Below are positions 1 through 8,138 of a stretch of DNA of 26,137 nucleotides, in pieces; position 1 is the stretch's first letter; every line of letters begins with the position of its first letter. The notes under the pieces are model-generated. The model made no database searches. It worked only from the letters and a program-made list of their open reading frames with translations, and was not told where the DNA came from. The stretch comes from Betaproteobacteria bacterium UBA2592 (GTDB lineage Bacteria; Pseudomonadota; Gammaproteobacteria; Burkholderiales; Rhodocyclaceae): contig DDKS01000060.1 in assembly GCA_002340095.1 (NCBI GenBank), forward strand, positions 1-26,137, read 5' to 3'. The position numbers and the translations under genes were made by a program.

Positions 1-18
1 TGCGCCCTGCCGGGCGCA
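1..18. other. GC-rich inverted repeat at the window edge
   Basis: TGCGCCC (1-7) and GGGCGCA (12-18) are perfect reverse complements with a 4-base loop. The left flank is outside the window. There is no T-run to the right on the plus strand, so it could be part of a terminator for a gene outside the window or a simple palindrome. Confidence 0.35.
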
Positions 19-20
19 CC

Positions 21-48
21 AAAAGAAAACCGGCCAGAAAGGCCGGTT
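21..48 (-). terminator. Rho-independent terminator of the Ala/Pro/Gln-rich protein gene
   Basis: On the minus strand an 8-bp perfect stem (AACCGGCC/GGCCGGTT, 28-35 with 41-48) closes a 5-base loop and is followed by the T-rich tract TTTTCTTTT. It starts 27 bases beyond the stop codon of the gene at 76-720 and is a textbook intrinsic terminator. Confidence 0.85.
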
Positions 49-75
49 CGGATCCCCGCAGCCCCCTTGTCCGAC

Positions 76-720
76 TCAGAGGGAAAGCACCTGCCGATAG
101 GAGGCAAGGCCGCTCTGGGCCAGCATGGGGCTGACATCCTGGCGGGACTGGGCCTGCATGTCCTGGCGAGCCCGGTTCTGCTGGGCCATGGACTCGGCCC
201 GACTGGCGGACTGGGCTTGCGGCGGCTGGGCAGGGGCCATGTCCCGGGGGGGTTGTGCCGGGGCGGACGCGGCGACCGGCGTGGCAGCGACTGCCTGGGA
301 CTCGGGTGCCGGAGTGCTGGTGGGCCGGGTCGTGCTGGCCTGCTGCATGGGTACCGCCTCGGAAGTGCGCTGGGCGATGGCGGGCGCGGGGGGCGCGGCC
401 GTGAAACTGGCGGCCTCATTGCGCATCCGGTCCGTTTCCCCCGTGTTCTGCACGGGCATGTTCTGGGGGACGGCAGCAGACTGCCGGGCGGCAGCCTGAG
501 CGTCTTCCACGTTCTGCTGTTCCGCCGCCAGCATGGACTGGCCCGCAGCACTGAGCATGACCCGGGTGCTGGGCGCCGGCTGGCTGGCCGCAGCTTCCCG
601 GGCTTCATCCCGGCCGGAGCCCCGTTCGCCGGTCGCACCGACACCCGTCGCGTTGCCCGCAGCGGAAGCACCAGGGGTTGCACCATACAGCGCTTGAAGA
701 CCCAAACGGTTGATTTCCAT
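76..720 (-). CDS. Ala/Pro/Gln-rich low-complexity protein of unknown function
   Basis: A 214-residue protein I do not recognise. I place the start at the ATG at 720 (protein begins MEINRLGLQALYG) because AGAGAGG lies a normal distance upstream; a start 13 codons earlier has no comparable site. The N-terminal ~15 residues and the C-terminal ~20 (ending ASYRQVLSL) look ordered, while the middle is dominated by Ala, Pro, Gln, Ser and Thr and contains no Cys. There is no signal peptide and no membrane segment. A short stretch near residues 55-70 (MLSAAGQSMLAAEQQN) could form a helix. The gene has its own terminator and lies downstream of the lpdA terminator, so it is probably a separate unit. The reading frame is convincing from its ribosome binding site and terminator, but I assign no role. 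It could be a disordered linker, surface or secreted protein. Confidence 0.7.
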   Translation of the reverse strand: MEINRLGLQALYGATPGASAAGNATGVGATGERGSGRDEAREAAASQPAPSTRVMLSAAGQSMLAAEQQNVEDAQAAARQSAAVPQNMPVQNTGETDRMRNEAASFTAAPPAPAIAQRTSEAVPMQQASTTRPTSTPAPESQAVAATPVAASAPAQPPRDMAPAQPPQAQSASRAESMAQQNRARQDMQAQSRQDVSPMLAQSGLASYRQVLSL

Positions 721-757
721 GATGTTGCCTCTCTTCAACACAGCTGCCTGCGCTTCC

Positions 758-784
758 ATCTTAGCGCAAAGCCCGGGCTTTCAA
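758..784 (-). promoter_or_regulatory. Candidate promoter with a 14-bp palindrome in its spacer
   Basis: On the minus strand TTGAAA (779-784) and TAAGAT (758-763) are separated by 15 bases, slightly short for sigma-70. The spacer overlaps the perfect palindrome AAAGCCCGGGCTTT (768-781). It lies 38-64 bases before the start at 720 and downstream of the lpdA terminator, where a promoter would be expected. Neither hexamer is perfect. Confidence 0.3.
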
Positions 785-798
785 CAGGTCTGCAATGT

Positions 799-826
799 AA
801 AAGGCGGGGGATGATCCCCCGCCTTT
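799..826 (-). terminator. Rho-independent terminator of the sucA-sucB-lpdA operon
   Basis: An 11-bp perfect stem (AAAGGCGGGGG/CCCCCGCCTTT, 800-810 with 816-826), extended by an A-T pair, closes a TGA loop. On the minus strand it runs into TTTTACATT. It lies 23 bases past the lpdA stop. Confidence 0.9.
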
Positions 827-848
827 CAGGTCAGGCTGCGGGCCGTAC

Positions 849-2273
849 TCAGAAGTGCAACGGACGCTTGTCGCAGGCCAGGGCGGCCTCGTGCACCACC
901 TCGGAGAGGGTGGGATGGCCGTGGCAGATGCGAGCCAGATCTTCGGAGGCGGCACCGAATTCCATGGCCACCACGCCTTCGGCGATCAGGTCGGAGGCCC
1001 CGACGCCAATGATGTGCACGCCGAGGATGCGGTCGGTCTTGGCACAGGCCAGCATCTTCACGAAACCGTCGGGAGCGCCCATGCCCAGGGCACGGCCGTT
1101 GGCCAGGAAGGGGATCTTGCCGACCTTGTAGGCCACGCCTTCGGCCTTCAGTTGCTGCTCGGTCTTGCCAACCCAGGCGATCTCGGGGGCGGTGTAGATG
1201 ACCCAGGGGATGGTGTCGAAGTTGCAATGACCGGCCTGTCCCGCCATCAGCTCGGCCACCATGACCCCCTCTTCCATGGCCTTGTGGGCCAGCATGGGGC
1301 CGCGCACCACGTCGCCGATGGCCCAGACGCCCGGCAGGTTGGTCTTGCAGTGGTCATCCACTTCGATCATGCCGCGCTCGTTGAGCTTGAGGCCCACGGC
1401 TTCGGCATTGAGGCCATCGGTGTTGGGCACGCGGCCAACGGAGACGATCAGGCGGTCGGCTTCGAGCTTGGCTTCCTTGCCGTCCTTATCCACGTAGGCA
1501 ATGGCCACGCCCTTCTTGCCGGTCTTCACTTCACCGATCTTGACGCCCATCTGGATGGACAGACCCTGTTTGGTAAACAGCTTCAAGGCTTCCTTGGCCA
1601 CGTCCTGGTCGGCAGCAGCAAGGAAATCGGGAGCGGCTTCGAGAATGGTGACTTCGGAGCCCAGGCGACGCCAGACGGAACCCATTTCCAGGCCGATGAC
1701 GCCGGCGCCGATGATGGCCAGCTTCTTGGGCACGGCGTTGATGTCCAGGGCGCCGATGTTGTCGCAGATGATCTGGTTGTCCACGGGAATGCCGGGCAGA
1801 TGGCGAGCCTTGGAGCCGGTGGCGACGATGACCTGCTTGGCCAGCACTTCCTCGGCGCCGACCTTGAGCTTCCACAGGTCGCCCTCCTTGCCCACGAAGG
1901 CCCCATGCCCGTTGAGCTGGGTCACCTTGTTCTTCTTGAACAGGCCCTTGATGCCCATGGTCAACTTGGTGACGATGTCGGCCTTGCGGGCGATCATCTT
2001 GGGCACGTCGATCTTGGGGGTGCCCACGGTGATCCCCTGGTCGGCAAAGGCGTGGCCGGCTTCCTCGAACAGGTGGGAGGTATGCAGCAGGGCCTTGGAG
2101 GGGATGCAGCCCACGTTCAGGCAGGTACCGCCGAGGCGGGGTTCACCCTTGGGATCGGCATAGGGATTGGATTCGCAGCAGGCGGTGTTGAACCCCAGTT
2201 GGGCGGCGCGGATGGCGGCCACATAGCCGCCGGGACCACCACCGATGACGAGCACGTCGAATTGTTTGGACAT
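849..2273 (-). CDS. lpdA: Dihydrolipoamide dehydrogenase (E3)
   Basis: This flavoprotein reoxidises the dihydrolipoyl groups of the 2-oxoglutarate dehydrogenase E2 core, passing electrons through a disulfide and FAD to NAD+. The 474-residue length is normal. Visible motifs are the N-terminal FAD-binding GGGPGG (residues 11-16), the redox disulfide in GGTCLNVGCIPSK (C51 and C56), the NAD-binding GAGVIGLEMGS near residue 185, the second FAD contact AIGDVVRGPMLAHKA, and the C-terminal catalytic pair in HPTLSE (H453, E458). The ATG at 2273 has GAGGA upstream. It is the last gene of sucA-sucB-lpdA and is followed by a strong terminator. A 68-bp inverted repeat separates it from sucB. It may also serve pyruvate dehydrogenase, but the position next to sucAB argues that it is mainly the 2-oxoglutarate complex E3. 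Confidence 0.97.
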   Translation of the reverse strand: MSKQFDVLVIGGGPGGYVAAIRAAQLGFNTACCESNPYADPKGEPRLGGTCLNVGCIPSKALLHTSHLFEEAGHAFADQGITVGTPKIDVPKMIARKADIVTKLTMGIKGLFKKNKVTQLNGHGAFVGKEGDLWKLKVGAEEVLAKQVIVATGSKARHLPGIPVDNQIICDNIGALDINAVPKKLAIIGAGVIGLEMGSVWRRLGSEVTILEAAPDFLAAADQDVAKEALKLFTKQGLSIQMGVKIGEVKTGKKGVAIAYVDKDGKEAKLEADRLIVSVGRVPNTDGLNAEAVGLKLNERGMIEVDDHCKTNLPGVWAIGDVVRGPMLAHKAMEEGVMVAELMAGQAGHCNFDTIPWVIYTAPEIAWVGKTEQQLKAEGVAYKVGKIPFLANGRALGMGAPDGFVKMLACAKTDRILGVHIIGVGASDLIAEGVVAMEFGAASEDLARICHGHPTLSEVVHEAALACDKRPLHF

Positions 2274-2289
2274 ATCAAATCCTCAACTA

Positions 2290-2357
2290 ACCACAGAGAC
2301 ACAGAGGCACAGAGTGCTCACGGAGGATTTATCTCCGCGTCTGTGTGCCTCTGTGGT
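2290..2357. repeat. CCACAGAG-type imperfect inverted repeat between sucB and lpdA
   Basis: ACCACAGAG (2290-2298) is the exact reverse complement of CTCTGTGGT (2349-2357). The inner parts of both arms are related CACAGAG-rich sequence that pairs imperfectly, and a second small hairpin (CGGAG/CTCCG, 2321-2325 with 2333-2337) sits at the tip. It fills most of the 92-base gap between sucB and lpdA but leaves the lpdA ribosome binding site outside. From memory, similar CACAGAG sequences recur as dispersed intergenic repeats in several bacterial groups. Only one copy is seen here. Confidence 0.7.
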
Positions 2358-2365
2358 GACAGGTT

Positions 2366-3568
2366 TTACACACCCAGCAGCAGGCGGGCAGGATCTTCCA
2401 GGGCTTCCTTCATGGTGACCAGGCCCAGGACGGCTTCGCGGCCGTCGATGATGCGGTGGTCGTAGGACATGGCCAGGTAGTTGATGGGGCGCACCACCAC
2501 TTGACCGTTCTCGACCACGGCCCGGTCCTTGGTGGCATGAATGCCGAGGATGGCCGACTGGGGCGGGTTGATGATGGGGGTAGACAGCATGGAGCCGAAC
2601 ACACCGCCGTTGGAGATGGAGAAGGTGCCGCCGGTCAGTTCTTCGATGGACAGCTTGCCGTCCTTGGCCTTGGCACCGAATTCGGCGATCTTCTTCTCGA
2701 TCTCGGCAATGCTCATCTGGTCGGCGTTGCGCAGGATGGGCACCACCAGACCACGGGGAGAGCCTACCGCGATGCCGATGTCGATGTAGCCGTGGTAAAC
2801 GATGTCATTGCCGTCGACGGAGGCGTTCAGGATCGGGAACTTCTGCAGGGCGGCGCACGCAGCCTTGACGAAGAAGCCCATGAAACCCAGGCGCACGCCA
2901 TGGGTTTTCTCGAACTTCTCGCCGTATTGCTTGCGCAGGGCCATGATCGGAGCCATGTTCACTTCGTTGAACGTGGTCAGGATGGCGTTCTCGTTCTTGG
3001 ACTGGATCAGACGCTCGGCGATGCGGGCGCGCAGACGGCTCATGGGTACGCGCTGTTCGGCACGCTCGCCCAGGGGCACGGCCACGGCGGGAGCGGCAGC
3101 AGCGGCGGCCTTGGGCGCAGCGGCAACGGCATCTTCCTTGGTGATGCGACCGCCACGACCGGTGCCAGCCACATCGGTGGCGGCAATCCCCTTCTCCTCC
3201 AGGATCTTGCGGGCGGCAGGACTGGCCGTACCGGCGGGCGCAGCAGCAGCGGCAGCGGCCGGTGCGGGAGCTGCCGGAGCGGCAGGCGCCGGAGCGGCAG
3301 CAGCGGCGGGAGCGCCAGCGGAGGCTTGGGCGGCGGTATCGATCCGGGCGATCAGTTCGTCGGACACCACGGTCTCACCATCGGCCTTGATGATCTCCAC
3401 CAGCACACCGGCGTCGGGGGCGGGCACTTCCAAGACGACCTTGTCGGTTTCGATGTCGATCAGGATTTCGTCACGGGCAACGGCTTCGCCCACCTTCTTC
3501 TTCCAGGCAGTCAGGGTGCCTTCGGCCACGGACTCGGAGAGCTGCGGGACTTTGACTTCGATGATCAT
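2366..3568 (-). CDS. sucB: Dihydrolipoyllysine-residue succinyltransferase (2-oxoglutarate dehydrogenase E2)
   Basis: This is the core acyltransferase of the 2-oxoglutarate dehydrogenase complex, which moves succinyl from lipoyl-lysine to CoA. I chose the ATG at 3568 (400 residues) because GAGGAG lies 5 bases upstream; the GTG two codons earlier abuts the Shine-Dalgarno. Domains in order are a lipoyl domain (residues 1-75, lipoylated Lys43 in IETDKVVLEV), an Ala/Pro linker (about 80-118), an E3-binding domain (ARKILEEKGI...GRGGRITKEDAV, about 120-155), and the catalytic domain. The catalytic domain ends with the HRIIDG motif, where H371 and D375 are the expected catalytic residues. There is one lipoyl domain, as is usual for SucB. 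The gene is 21 bases after sucA and clearly cotranscribed with it. Confidence 0.97.
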   Translation of the reverse strand: MIIEVKVPQLSESVAEGTLTAWKKKVGEAVARDEILIDIETDKVVLEVPAPDAGVLVEIIKADGETVVSDELIARIDTAAQASAGAPAAAAAPAPAAPAAPAPAAAAAAAPAGTASPAARKILEEKGIAATDVAGTGRGGRITKEDAVAAAPKAAAAAAPAVAVPLGERAEQRVPMSRLRARIAERLIQSKNENAILTTFNEVNMAPIMALRKQYGEKFEKTHGVRLGFMGFFVKAACAALQKFPILNASVDGNDIVYHGYIDIGIAVGSPRGLVVPILRNADQMSIAEIEKKIAEFGAKAKDGKLSIEELTGGTFSISNGGVFGSMLSTPIINPPQSAILGIHATKDRAVVENGQVVVRPINYLAMSYDHRIIDGREAVLGLVTMKEALEDPARLLLGV

Positions 3569-3589
3569 TTTCACTCCTCGTATCTTGTT

Positions 3590-6418
3590 TTAGTAGTCGA
3601 TCTTGCCCATGGCGGACTCGATCAGTGCCTTTTGCTGCTCGTTGTGCTTGGCCAGGTAACCCACGGCAGGCGATGCGGCAGCAGGACGGGAAACCAGGAG
3701 CAAATGCTGCTTGGGTCCCACGGAACGTGCCAGGTGCTGACGGGAAGCGAACCAGTACCAGGCCCCCTGGTTACGGGGTTCTTCCTGACACCAGACGATC
3801 TCGGTGGCCTTGGGATACTTGGCCAGCTCGGCAGCGAAGGATTCCTCGGGGAAGGGATACAACTGCTCGATCCGCACGATGGCAATGTTGTTGAGTTTGC
3901 GCTCGCGGCGGGCGGCCAAGAGATCGTAGTAGATCTTGCCGGAACACAGCACCACCCGGGTCACCTTCTTGGCGTCGATGGCATCCACTTCGCCGATGAC
4001 CCGCTGGAATTCGCCATTGGCCAGCTCGTCCATGCTGGAGATGGCGTCCTTGTGACGCAGCAGGGACTTGGGCGTCATCACCACCAGGGGCTTCCTCTGC
4101 TTGCGCACGGCCTGGCGGCGCAGGAGATGGAAGATCTGGGCCGGGGTAGTGGGCACGCACACTTCCATGTTCATCTCGGCGCAGGCCTGCATGTAACGCT
4201 CCAGGCGGGCGGAGGAATGCTCGGGACCCTGACCTTCGTAGCCGTGGGGCAGCAGCATCACCAGACCGCAAAGGCGGCCCCACTTGGCTTCCCCGGAGGA
4301 AATGAACTGGTCGATGACCACCTGGGCACCATTGGCGAAGTCGCCGAACTGGGCTTCCCAGATCACGAGTTCATTGGGAGCGGCCGTGGCATAGCCATAT
4401 TCGAAGGCGAGCACCCCTTCTTCCGAGAGCACCGAGTCGTAGCACTGGAAACGGCCCTGCTTGTCCTGCAGGTGAGCAAGGGGATGGTAGGTCCCCTCGG
4501 ACCAGTGGGTACGATTCTGGTCATGCAGGGCGGCATGCCGGTGGAAGAAGGTGCCGCGACCCACGTCCTCACCCGAGATGCGTACCCCATAGCCCTCGGT
4601 CAGCAAGGTGGCGTAGGCCAGGTTCTCGGCCATACCCCAATCGAAGGGCAGCTTGCCTTCGCCCATGGCACGCCGGTCATCGATGATCTTTTTCACCCGG
4701 CTATGCAAGGTAAAGCCCTCGGGCACGGTGGTGAGGCGTTCGGACAAGCGCTGGATTTCCTTGACCGGGACACGGGTGTCGCAAGTCTCGATGTACTTTT
4801 TGGTCTGATAGGGCTTCCAGTCCTGGGCGTGGGTGCGCTTGTAGTCGGACAGAACGGGGTTGTACAGCAGCTCTCCCTTGTCCAGGTGGCTGCGGTACTC
4901 CTTGATCATGTTGTCCGGTTCGTCAGCGGCCAGGGTCCCCTCGGCCACCAGCTTGTCGGCATACACCTTGCGGGTACCGGGGTGGGCCTGGACCTTCTTG
5001 TACATCAAGGGCTGGGTCACCATGGGCTCGTCCTGCTCGTTGTGGCCCAGCTTGCGGTAGCAGTAGATGTCGATGACCACGTCCTTGCCGAACTGCTGGC
5101 GGTAATCCACGGCCAGCTTGGTCACCAGGGCCACGGCTTCCACGTCATCGCCATTGACGTGGAAGATGGGGGCCTCGGCCATCTTGAAGATTTCGGTGCA
5201 GTAGTGGCCGGAACGGTAGTCGCGGGGATCGGAGGTGGTAAAGCCGATCTGGTTGTTCACCACGATGTGGATCGTGCCGCCCGTACCGTAGCCCCGGGTC
5301 TGGGCGAAGTTGAGCATTTCCTGGTTCACGCCCTGGCCGGCCACGGCGGAGTCGCCATGGATCAGCACGGGAACGATCTTCTTCTTGCCATCGGGACCAT
5401 AGCGCAGCTGACGCGCATAGACAGAGCCTTCGACCACCGGGTTGATGATTTCCAGGTGGGAAGGGTTGAAGGCCAGGGTCAGGTGCACCGGGCCGCCCGG
5501 AGTGCCCACGTCGGAAGAGTAGCCCATGTGGTACTTCACGTCGCCGGCGGACAGATCGGAAGCCTTCTTGCCTTCGAATTCGGCGAACAGCATGGAGGGT
5601 GGCTTGCCCAGGGTGTTTACCAGCACATTGAGACGACCCCGGTGAGCCATGCCGATGACGATTTCCTGGACACCATGGGTGCCGGCCACGCGAATCAGTT
5701 CATCCATGGAAGCGATCAGGGACTCGCCACCTTCCAGGGAAAAGCGCTTTTGGCCCACATACTTGGTATGCAGGTAGCGCTCCAGGGTTTCGGCAGCCGT
5801 GACCCGCTCCAGCAGGCGCTTCTTCTCTTCCTTACTGTAGGTGCCGCGGGCACGGATCGGCTCCAGACGCTCCTGCAGCCAGCGCTTTTCCTGGGTGGAT
5901 GTCAGGTACATGTACTCGACGCCGATGGAAGCGCAGTAGGTTTCCCTGGCAGCCTCGATGATCTTGGACAAGGGCGCGTGATCCGTGCCCATACGGAAGG
6001 AGCCGGTATTGAAGCTGCGATTCAAGTCAGCGCTACTCAAGCCGTAATGGGACAGCTCCAGTTCGGGGATCACGGTCGGTTCCTGGCGCTTCAGGGGATC
6101 GAGATCGGCCTTGCGGTTGCCCAGGAAGCGGTAGGCGTTGATCAGTTGCAACACGGCAACCTGCTTGCCGTCATCGGCCGCAGCAGGGGCAGCAGGACGG
6201 AACCCCCCGTGCATGGCCTGTGCGGCAAAGGCGGCAATCACCGGCGCATGGGGCACGTCCCGGGCCACGAAACCGGGCTGCTGGGCCAGCTTATCGAAGT
6301 AGGCACGCCACTCCTCCGGTACGGAGGCCGGATCCTCCAGATAGTTTTCGTAGAGTTCTTCGACAAAAGGCGCATTGCCGCCGAAGAACAGGGAAGTTTC
6401 GAGCTTCTGCATCATCAT
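3590..6418 (-). CDS. sucA: 2-oxoglutarate dehydrogenase E1 component
   Basis: Thiamine-diphosphate enzyme that decarboxylates 2-oxoglutarate and succinylates the E2 lipoyl group, the committed oxidative step between 2-oxoglutarate and succinyl-CoA. The 942-residue length fits the family (about 930-960). Landmarks are the N-terminal E2-contact segment with YLEDPASVPEEWRAYF, MAHRGRLNVL near residue 260, HGDSAVAGQG near 350, the diphosphate/Mg-binding GDDVEAV followed by YRKLGHNEQDEP, and the C-terminal transketolase-like part (SGEDVGRGTFFHRH, PHGYEGQGPEHSSARLERY). The first of three consecutive ATG codons is used, preceded by AGGGGA. It begins its own transcription unit because a strong terminator separates it from gltA. 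I see no clear promoter in the short leader; CATAAA about 30 bases before the start is a weak -10 candidate. Confidence 0.97.
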   Translation of the reverse strand: MMMQKLETSLFFGGNAPFVEELYENYLEDPASVPEEWRAYFDKLAQQPGFVARDVPHAPVIAAFAAQAMHGGFRPAAPAAADDGKQVAVLQLINAYRFLGNRKADLDPLKRQEPTVIPELELSHYGLSSADLNRSFNTGSFRMGTDHAPLSKIIEAARETYCASIGVEYMYLTSTQEKRWLQERLEPIRARGTYSKEEKKRLLERVTAAETLERYLHTKYVGQKRFSLEGGESLIASMDELIRVAGTHGVQEIVIGMAHRGRLNVLVNTLGKPPSMLFAEFEGKKASDLSAGDVKYHMGYSSDVGTPGGPVHLTLAFNPSHLEIINPVVEGSVYARQLRYGPDGKKKIVPVLIHGDSAVAGQGVNQEMLNFAQTRGYGTGGTIHIVVNNQIGFTTSDPRDYRSGHYCTEIFKMAEAPIFHVNGDDVEAVALVTKLAVDYRQQFGKDVVIDIYCYRKLGHNEQDEPMVTQPLMYKKVQAHPGTRKVYADKLVAEGTLAADEPDNMIKEYRSHLDKGELLYNPVLSDYKRTHAQDWKPYQTKKYIETCDTRVPVKEIQRLSERLTTVPEGFTLHSRVKKIIDDRRAMGEGKLPFDWGMAENLAYATLLTEGYGVRISGEDVGRGTFFHRHAALHDQNRTHWSEGTYHPLAHLQDKQGRFQCYDSVLSEEGVLAFEYGYATAAPNELVIWEAQFGDFANGAQVVIDQFISSGEAKWGRLCGLVMLLPHGYEGQGPEHSSARLERYMQACAEMNMEVCVPTTPAQIFHLLRRQAVRKQRKPLVVMTPKSLLRHKDAISSMDELANGEFQRVIGEVDAIDAKKVTRVVLCSGKIYYDLLAARRERKLNNIAIVRIEQLYPFPEESFAAELAKYPKATEIVWCQEEPRNQGAWYWFASRQHLARSVGPKQHLLLVSRPAAASPAVGYLAKHNEQQKALIESAMGKIDY

Positions 6419-6486
6419 CTAGCGTCCCCTTTTGGGATGGGTTCTCTCTTTTATGAATGTTGGCCGTTTCTGCGTGCCGGTTGGAA

Positions 6487-6512
6487 AAAAGGCGGCGCAG
6501 GCGCCGCCTTTT
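6487..6512 (-). terminator. Terminator after gltA, possibly bidirectional
   Basis: AAAAGGCGGCGC (6487-6498) pairs with GCGCCGCCTTTT (6501-6512). On the minus strand the GC-rich stem is followed by TTTTTTCC. It lies 9 bases past the gltA stop and separates the sdh-gltA operon from sucA-sucB-lpdA. Confidence 0.9.
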
Positions 6513-6521
6513 CCGCGTCGA

Positions 6522-7817
6522 TCAACGCTTGTCCAAAGGTACCACATCTCGCTTGGCGGCACCGATGTAGAGCTGGCGGGGACGACCGATCTTGTATTCG
6601 GGATCGGTGATCATTTCTTCCCACTGGGTCATCCAACCCACGGTACGGGCCAGAGCGAAGATGCAGGTGAACATGGAGGTGGGGATGCCGATGGCCTTCT
6701 GGACGATGCCGGAGTAGAAGTCCACGTTGGGGTAAAGCTTCTTCTCGACGAAGTAGTCGTCTTCCAGGGCGATCTTCTCCAGCTCCATGGCGAGCTTGAA
6801 CAGGCGGTCGTTTTCCAGGCCCAGTTCGGTCAGCACCTCGTTGCAGATCTTGCGCATCAGCTTGGCGCGGGGGTCGAAGTTCTTGTAGACCCGGTGACCG
6901 AAGCCCATCAGCTTGAAGGGGTCGTTCTTGTCCTTGGCGCGCTTGATGTATTCATTGACGCGGGACACGTCGCCAATCTCTTCGAGCATGTTCAGGCAGG
7001 CCTCGTTGGCGCCGCCGTGCGCCGGCCCCCACAGACAGGCGATACCGGCTGCGATGCAGGCGAAGGGGTTGGCGCCGGAAGAGCCAGCTAGGCGCACGGT
7101 GGAGGTGGAAGCGTTCTGCTCGTGATCGGCGTGCAGGGTGAAGATCACGTCCAGGGCGCGCACCAGCACGGGGTTCGGCTTGTACTTCTCGCAGGGGGTG
7201 CCGAACATCATCTGCATGAAGTTGGCAGTGTAATCCAACTCGTTGTCCGGATACATGAAGGGCATGCCGGTGTTGTACTTGTAGGCCATCGCCACGATGG
7301 TGGGCAGCTTGGCCACGATGCGGTTGAAGCTGATGTTGCGGTGCTCCGCATCGGAAAAGCCCATGGCTTCGTGGTAGAAGGCGGACAGGGCACCCACCAC
7401 GCCAGTCATCACGGCCATGGGATGGGCGTCGCGGCGGAAGCCGTTGTAGAAGCGGGTCAGCTGATCGTGCACCATCGTGTGCTTCTTGATGGTGTTCTCA
7501 AATTCGGTCTTTTGGCTGGCGTTGGGAAGTTCCCCGTTCTTGAGCAGATAAGCGACTTCCAGGAAGTTGCATTGCTCGGCCAGCTGCTCGATGGGGTAGC
7601 CGCGATACAGCAGCTCGCCCTTGTCACCATCGATGAAGGTGATCTTGGACTTGCAGCTGGCAGTAGACAGGAAGCCGGAATCGTAGGTAAAGAGGCCGGT
7701 CTTGCCACCCAGGGTACGAATGTCGATGCAGTCGTTGCCATGGGTGGGGGTCATGATCGGAAAATCGACGGGAGCCTGCCCATCGATGCTCAGTGTTGCC
7801 TTGCGTTCGGTCGTCAT
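6522..7817 (-). CDS. gltA: Citrate synthase, hexameric type II
   Basis: Condenses oxaloacetate and acetyl-CoA to citrate. The protein is 431 residues, close to the E. coli enzyme (427). I chose the ATG at 7817 (MTTERKATLSIDG) because AGGGAAG lies 5 bases upstream; the upstream in-frame extension has no family resemblance. Active-site signatures are HADHEQNAST and GPAHGGANE, each carrying a catalytic histidine, GFGHRVYKNFDPRA, and the catalytic Asp in DFYSGIV. The N-terminal beta domain typical of the NADH-regulated gram-negative type (SIDG...YDSGFLSTASCKSKITFIDGDKG) is present. It is the last gene of sdhCDABE-gltA, 78 bases after sdhE, and ends in a strong terminator. The sdhE-gltA gap contains only a weak 5-bp hairpin (CGCTC/GAGCG), so read-through is likely. 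Confidence 0.97.
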   Translation of the reverse strand: MTTERKATLSIDGQAPVDFPIMTPTHGNDCIDIRTLGGKTGLFTYDSGFLSTASCKSKITFIDGDKGELLYRGYPIEQLAEQCNFLEVAYLLKNGELPNASQKTEFENTIKKHTMVHDQLTRFYNGFRRDAHPMAVMTGVVGALSAFYHEAMGFSDAEHRNISFNRIVAKLPTIVAMAYKYNTGMPFMYPDNELDYTANFMQMMFGTPCEKYKPNPVLVRALDVIFTLHADHEQNASTSTVRLAGSSGANPFACIAAGIACLWGPAHGGANEACLNMLEEIGDVSRVNEYIKRAKDKNDPFKLMGFGHRVYKNFDPRAKLMRKICNEVLTELGLENDRLFKLAMELEKIALEDDYFVEKKLYPNVDFYSGIVQKAIGIPTSMFTCIFALARTVGWMTQWEEMITDPEYKIGRPRQLYIGAAKRDVVPLDKR

Positions 7818-7895
7818 AGTGTCTTCCCTGTTCAGGTGTTTGATTGCACTGCTAAATGAGGCAGGCAAACGCTCAAGTTAGAGCGCCTACCTTAC

Positions 7896-8138
7896 TCAAC
7901 TCTTACGCAACATGGCCACGATCGGCGCCAGGCGAGCATCTTCGCACTCTGCCTGACCACTAATCAGGTGCCACAACTCCAGGTCCTCATAATCTGCAAG
8001 CTCGGCGAACGCCTGCTGTTCTGCCTCGGACAGACGGTCGAAAGTCTCGTCAAGAAATCTTGTCAGGGCCAGATCCACTTCCAGCAAGCCCCGGCGAATG
8101 CAGCGCCAGCGCAGGCGTTCGTAAGCTTCCCTTTGCAT
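7896..8138 (-). CDS. sdhE: FAD assembly factor SdhE
   Basis: This small helical protein (80 residues) helps attach FAD covalently to SdhA. The diagnostic RGxxE motif is present as RRGLLEVD (R16 to E20), followed by the conserved tail DYEDLELWHLISG. The start is fixed by coupling: its ATG at 8138 overlaps the sdhB stop codon by one base (TGATG). An upstream in-frame extension of 34 codons lies inside sdhB and is not real. Position between sdhB and gltA is the classic betaproteobacterial order. Confidence 0.95.
   Translation of the reverse strand: MQREAYERLRWRCIRRGLLEVDLALTRFLDETFDRLSEAEQQAFAELADYEDLELWHLISGQAECEDARLAPIVAMLRKS

Noticed and set aside
2456..6610. A 1384-codon open frame on the plus strand, antisense to sucB and sucA
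   Set aside because: It is the shadow of two unmistakable genes in a GC-rich genome. Its Gly/His/Leu/Val-rich translation lacks domains, and it also crosses the gltA-side terminator and gltA itself.
7838..7895. Terminator between sdhE and gltA
   Set aside because: The CGCTC/GAGCG hairpin has only 5 bp and a short T-run, so gltA is more likely cotranscribed with the sdh genes.
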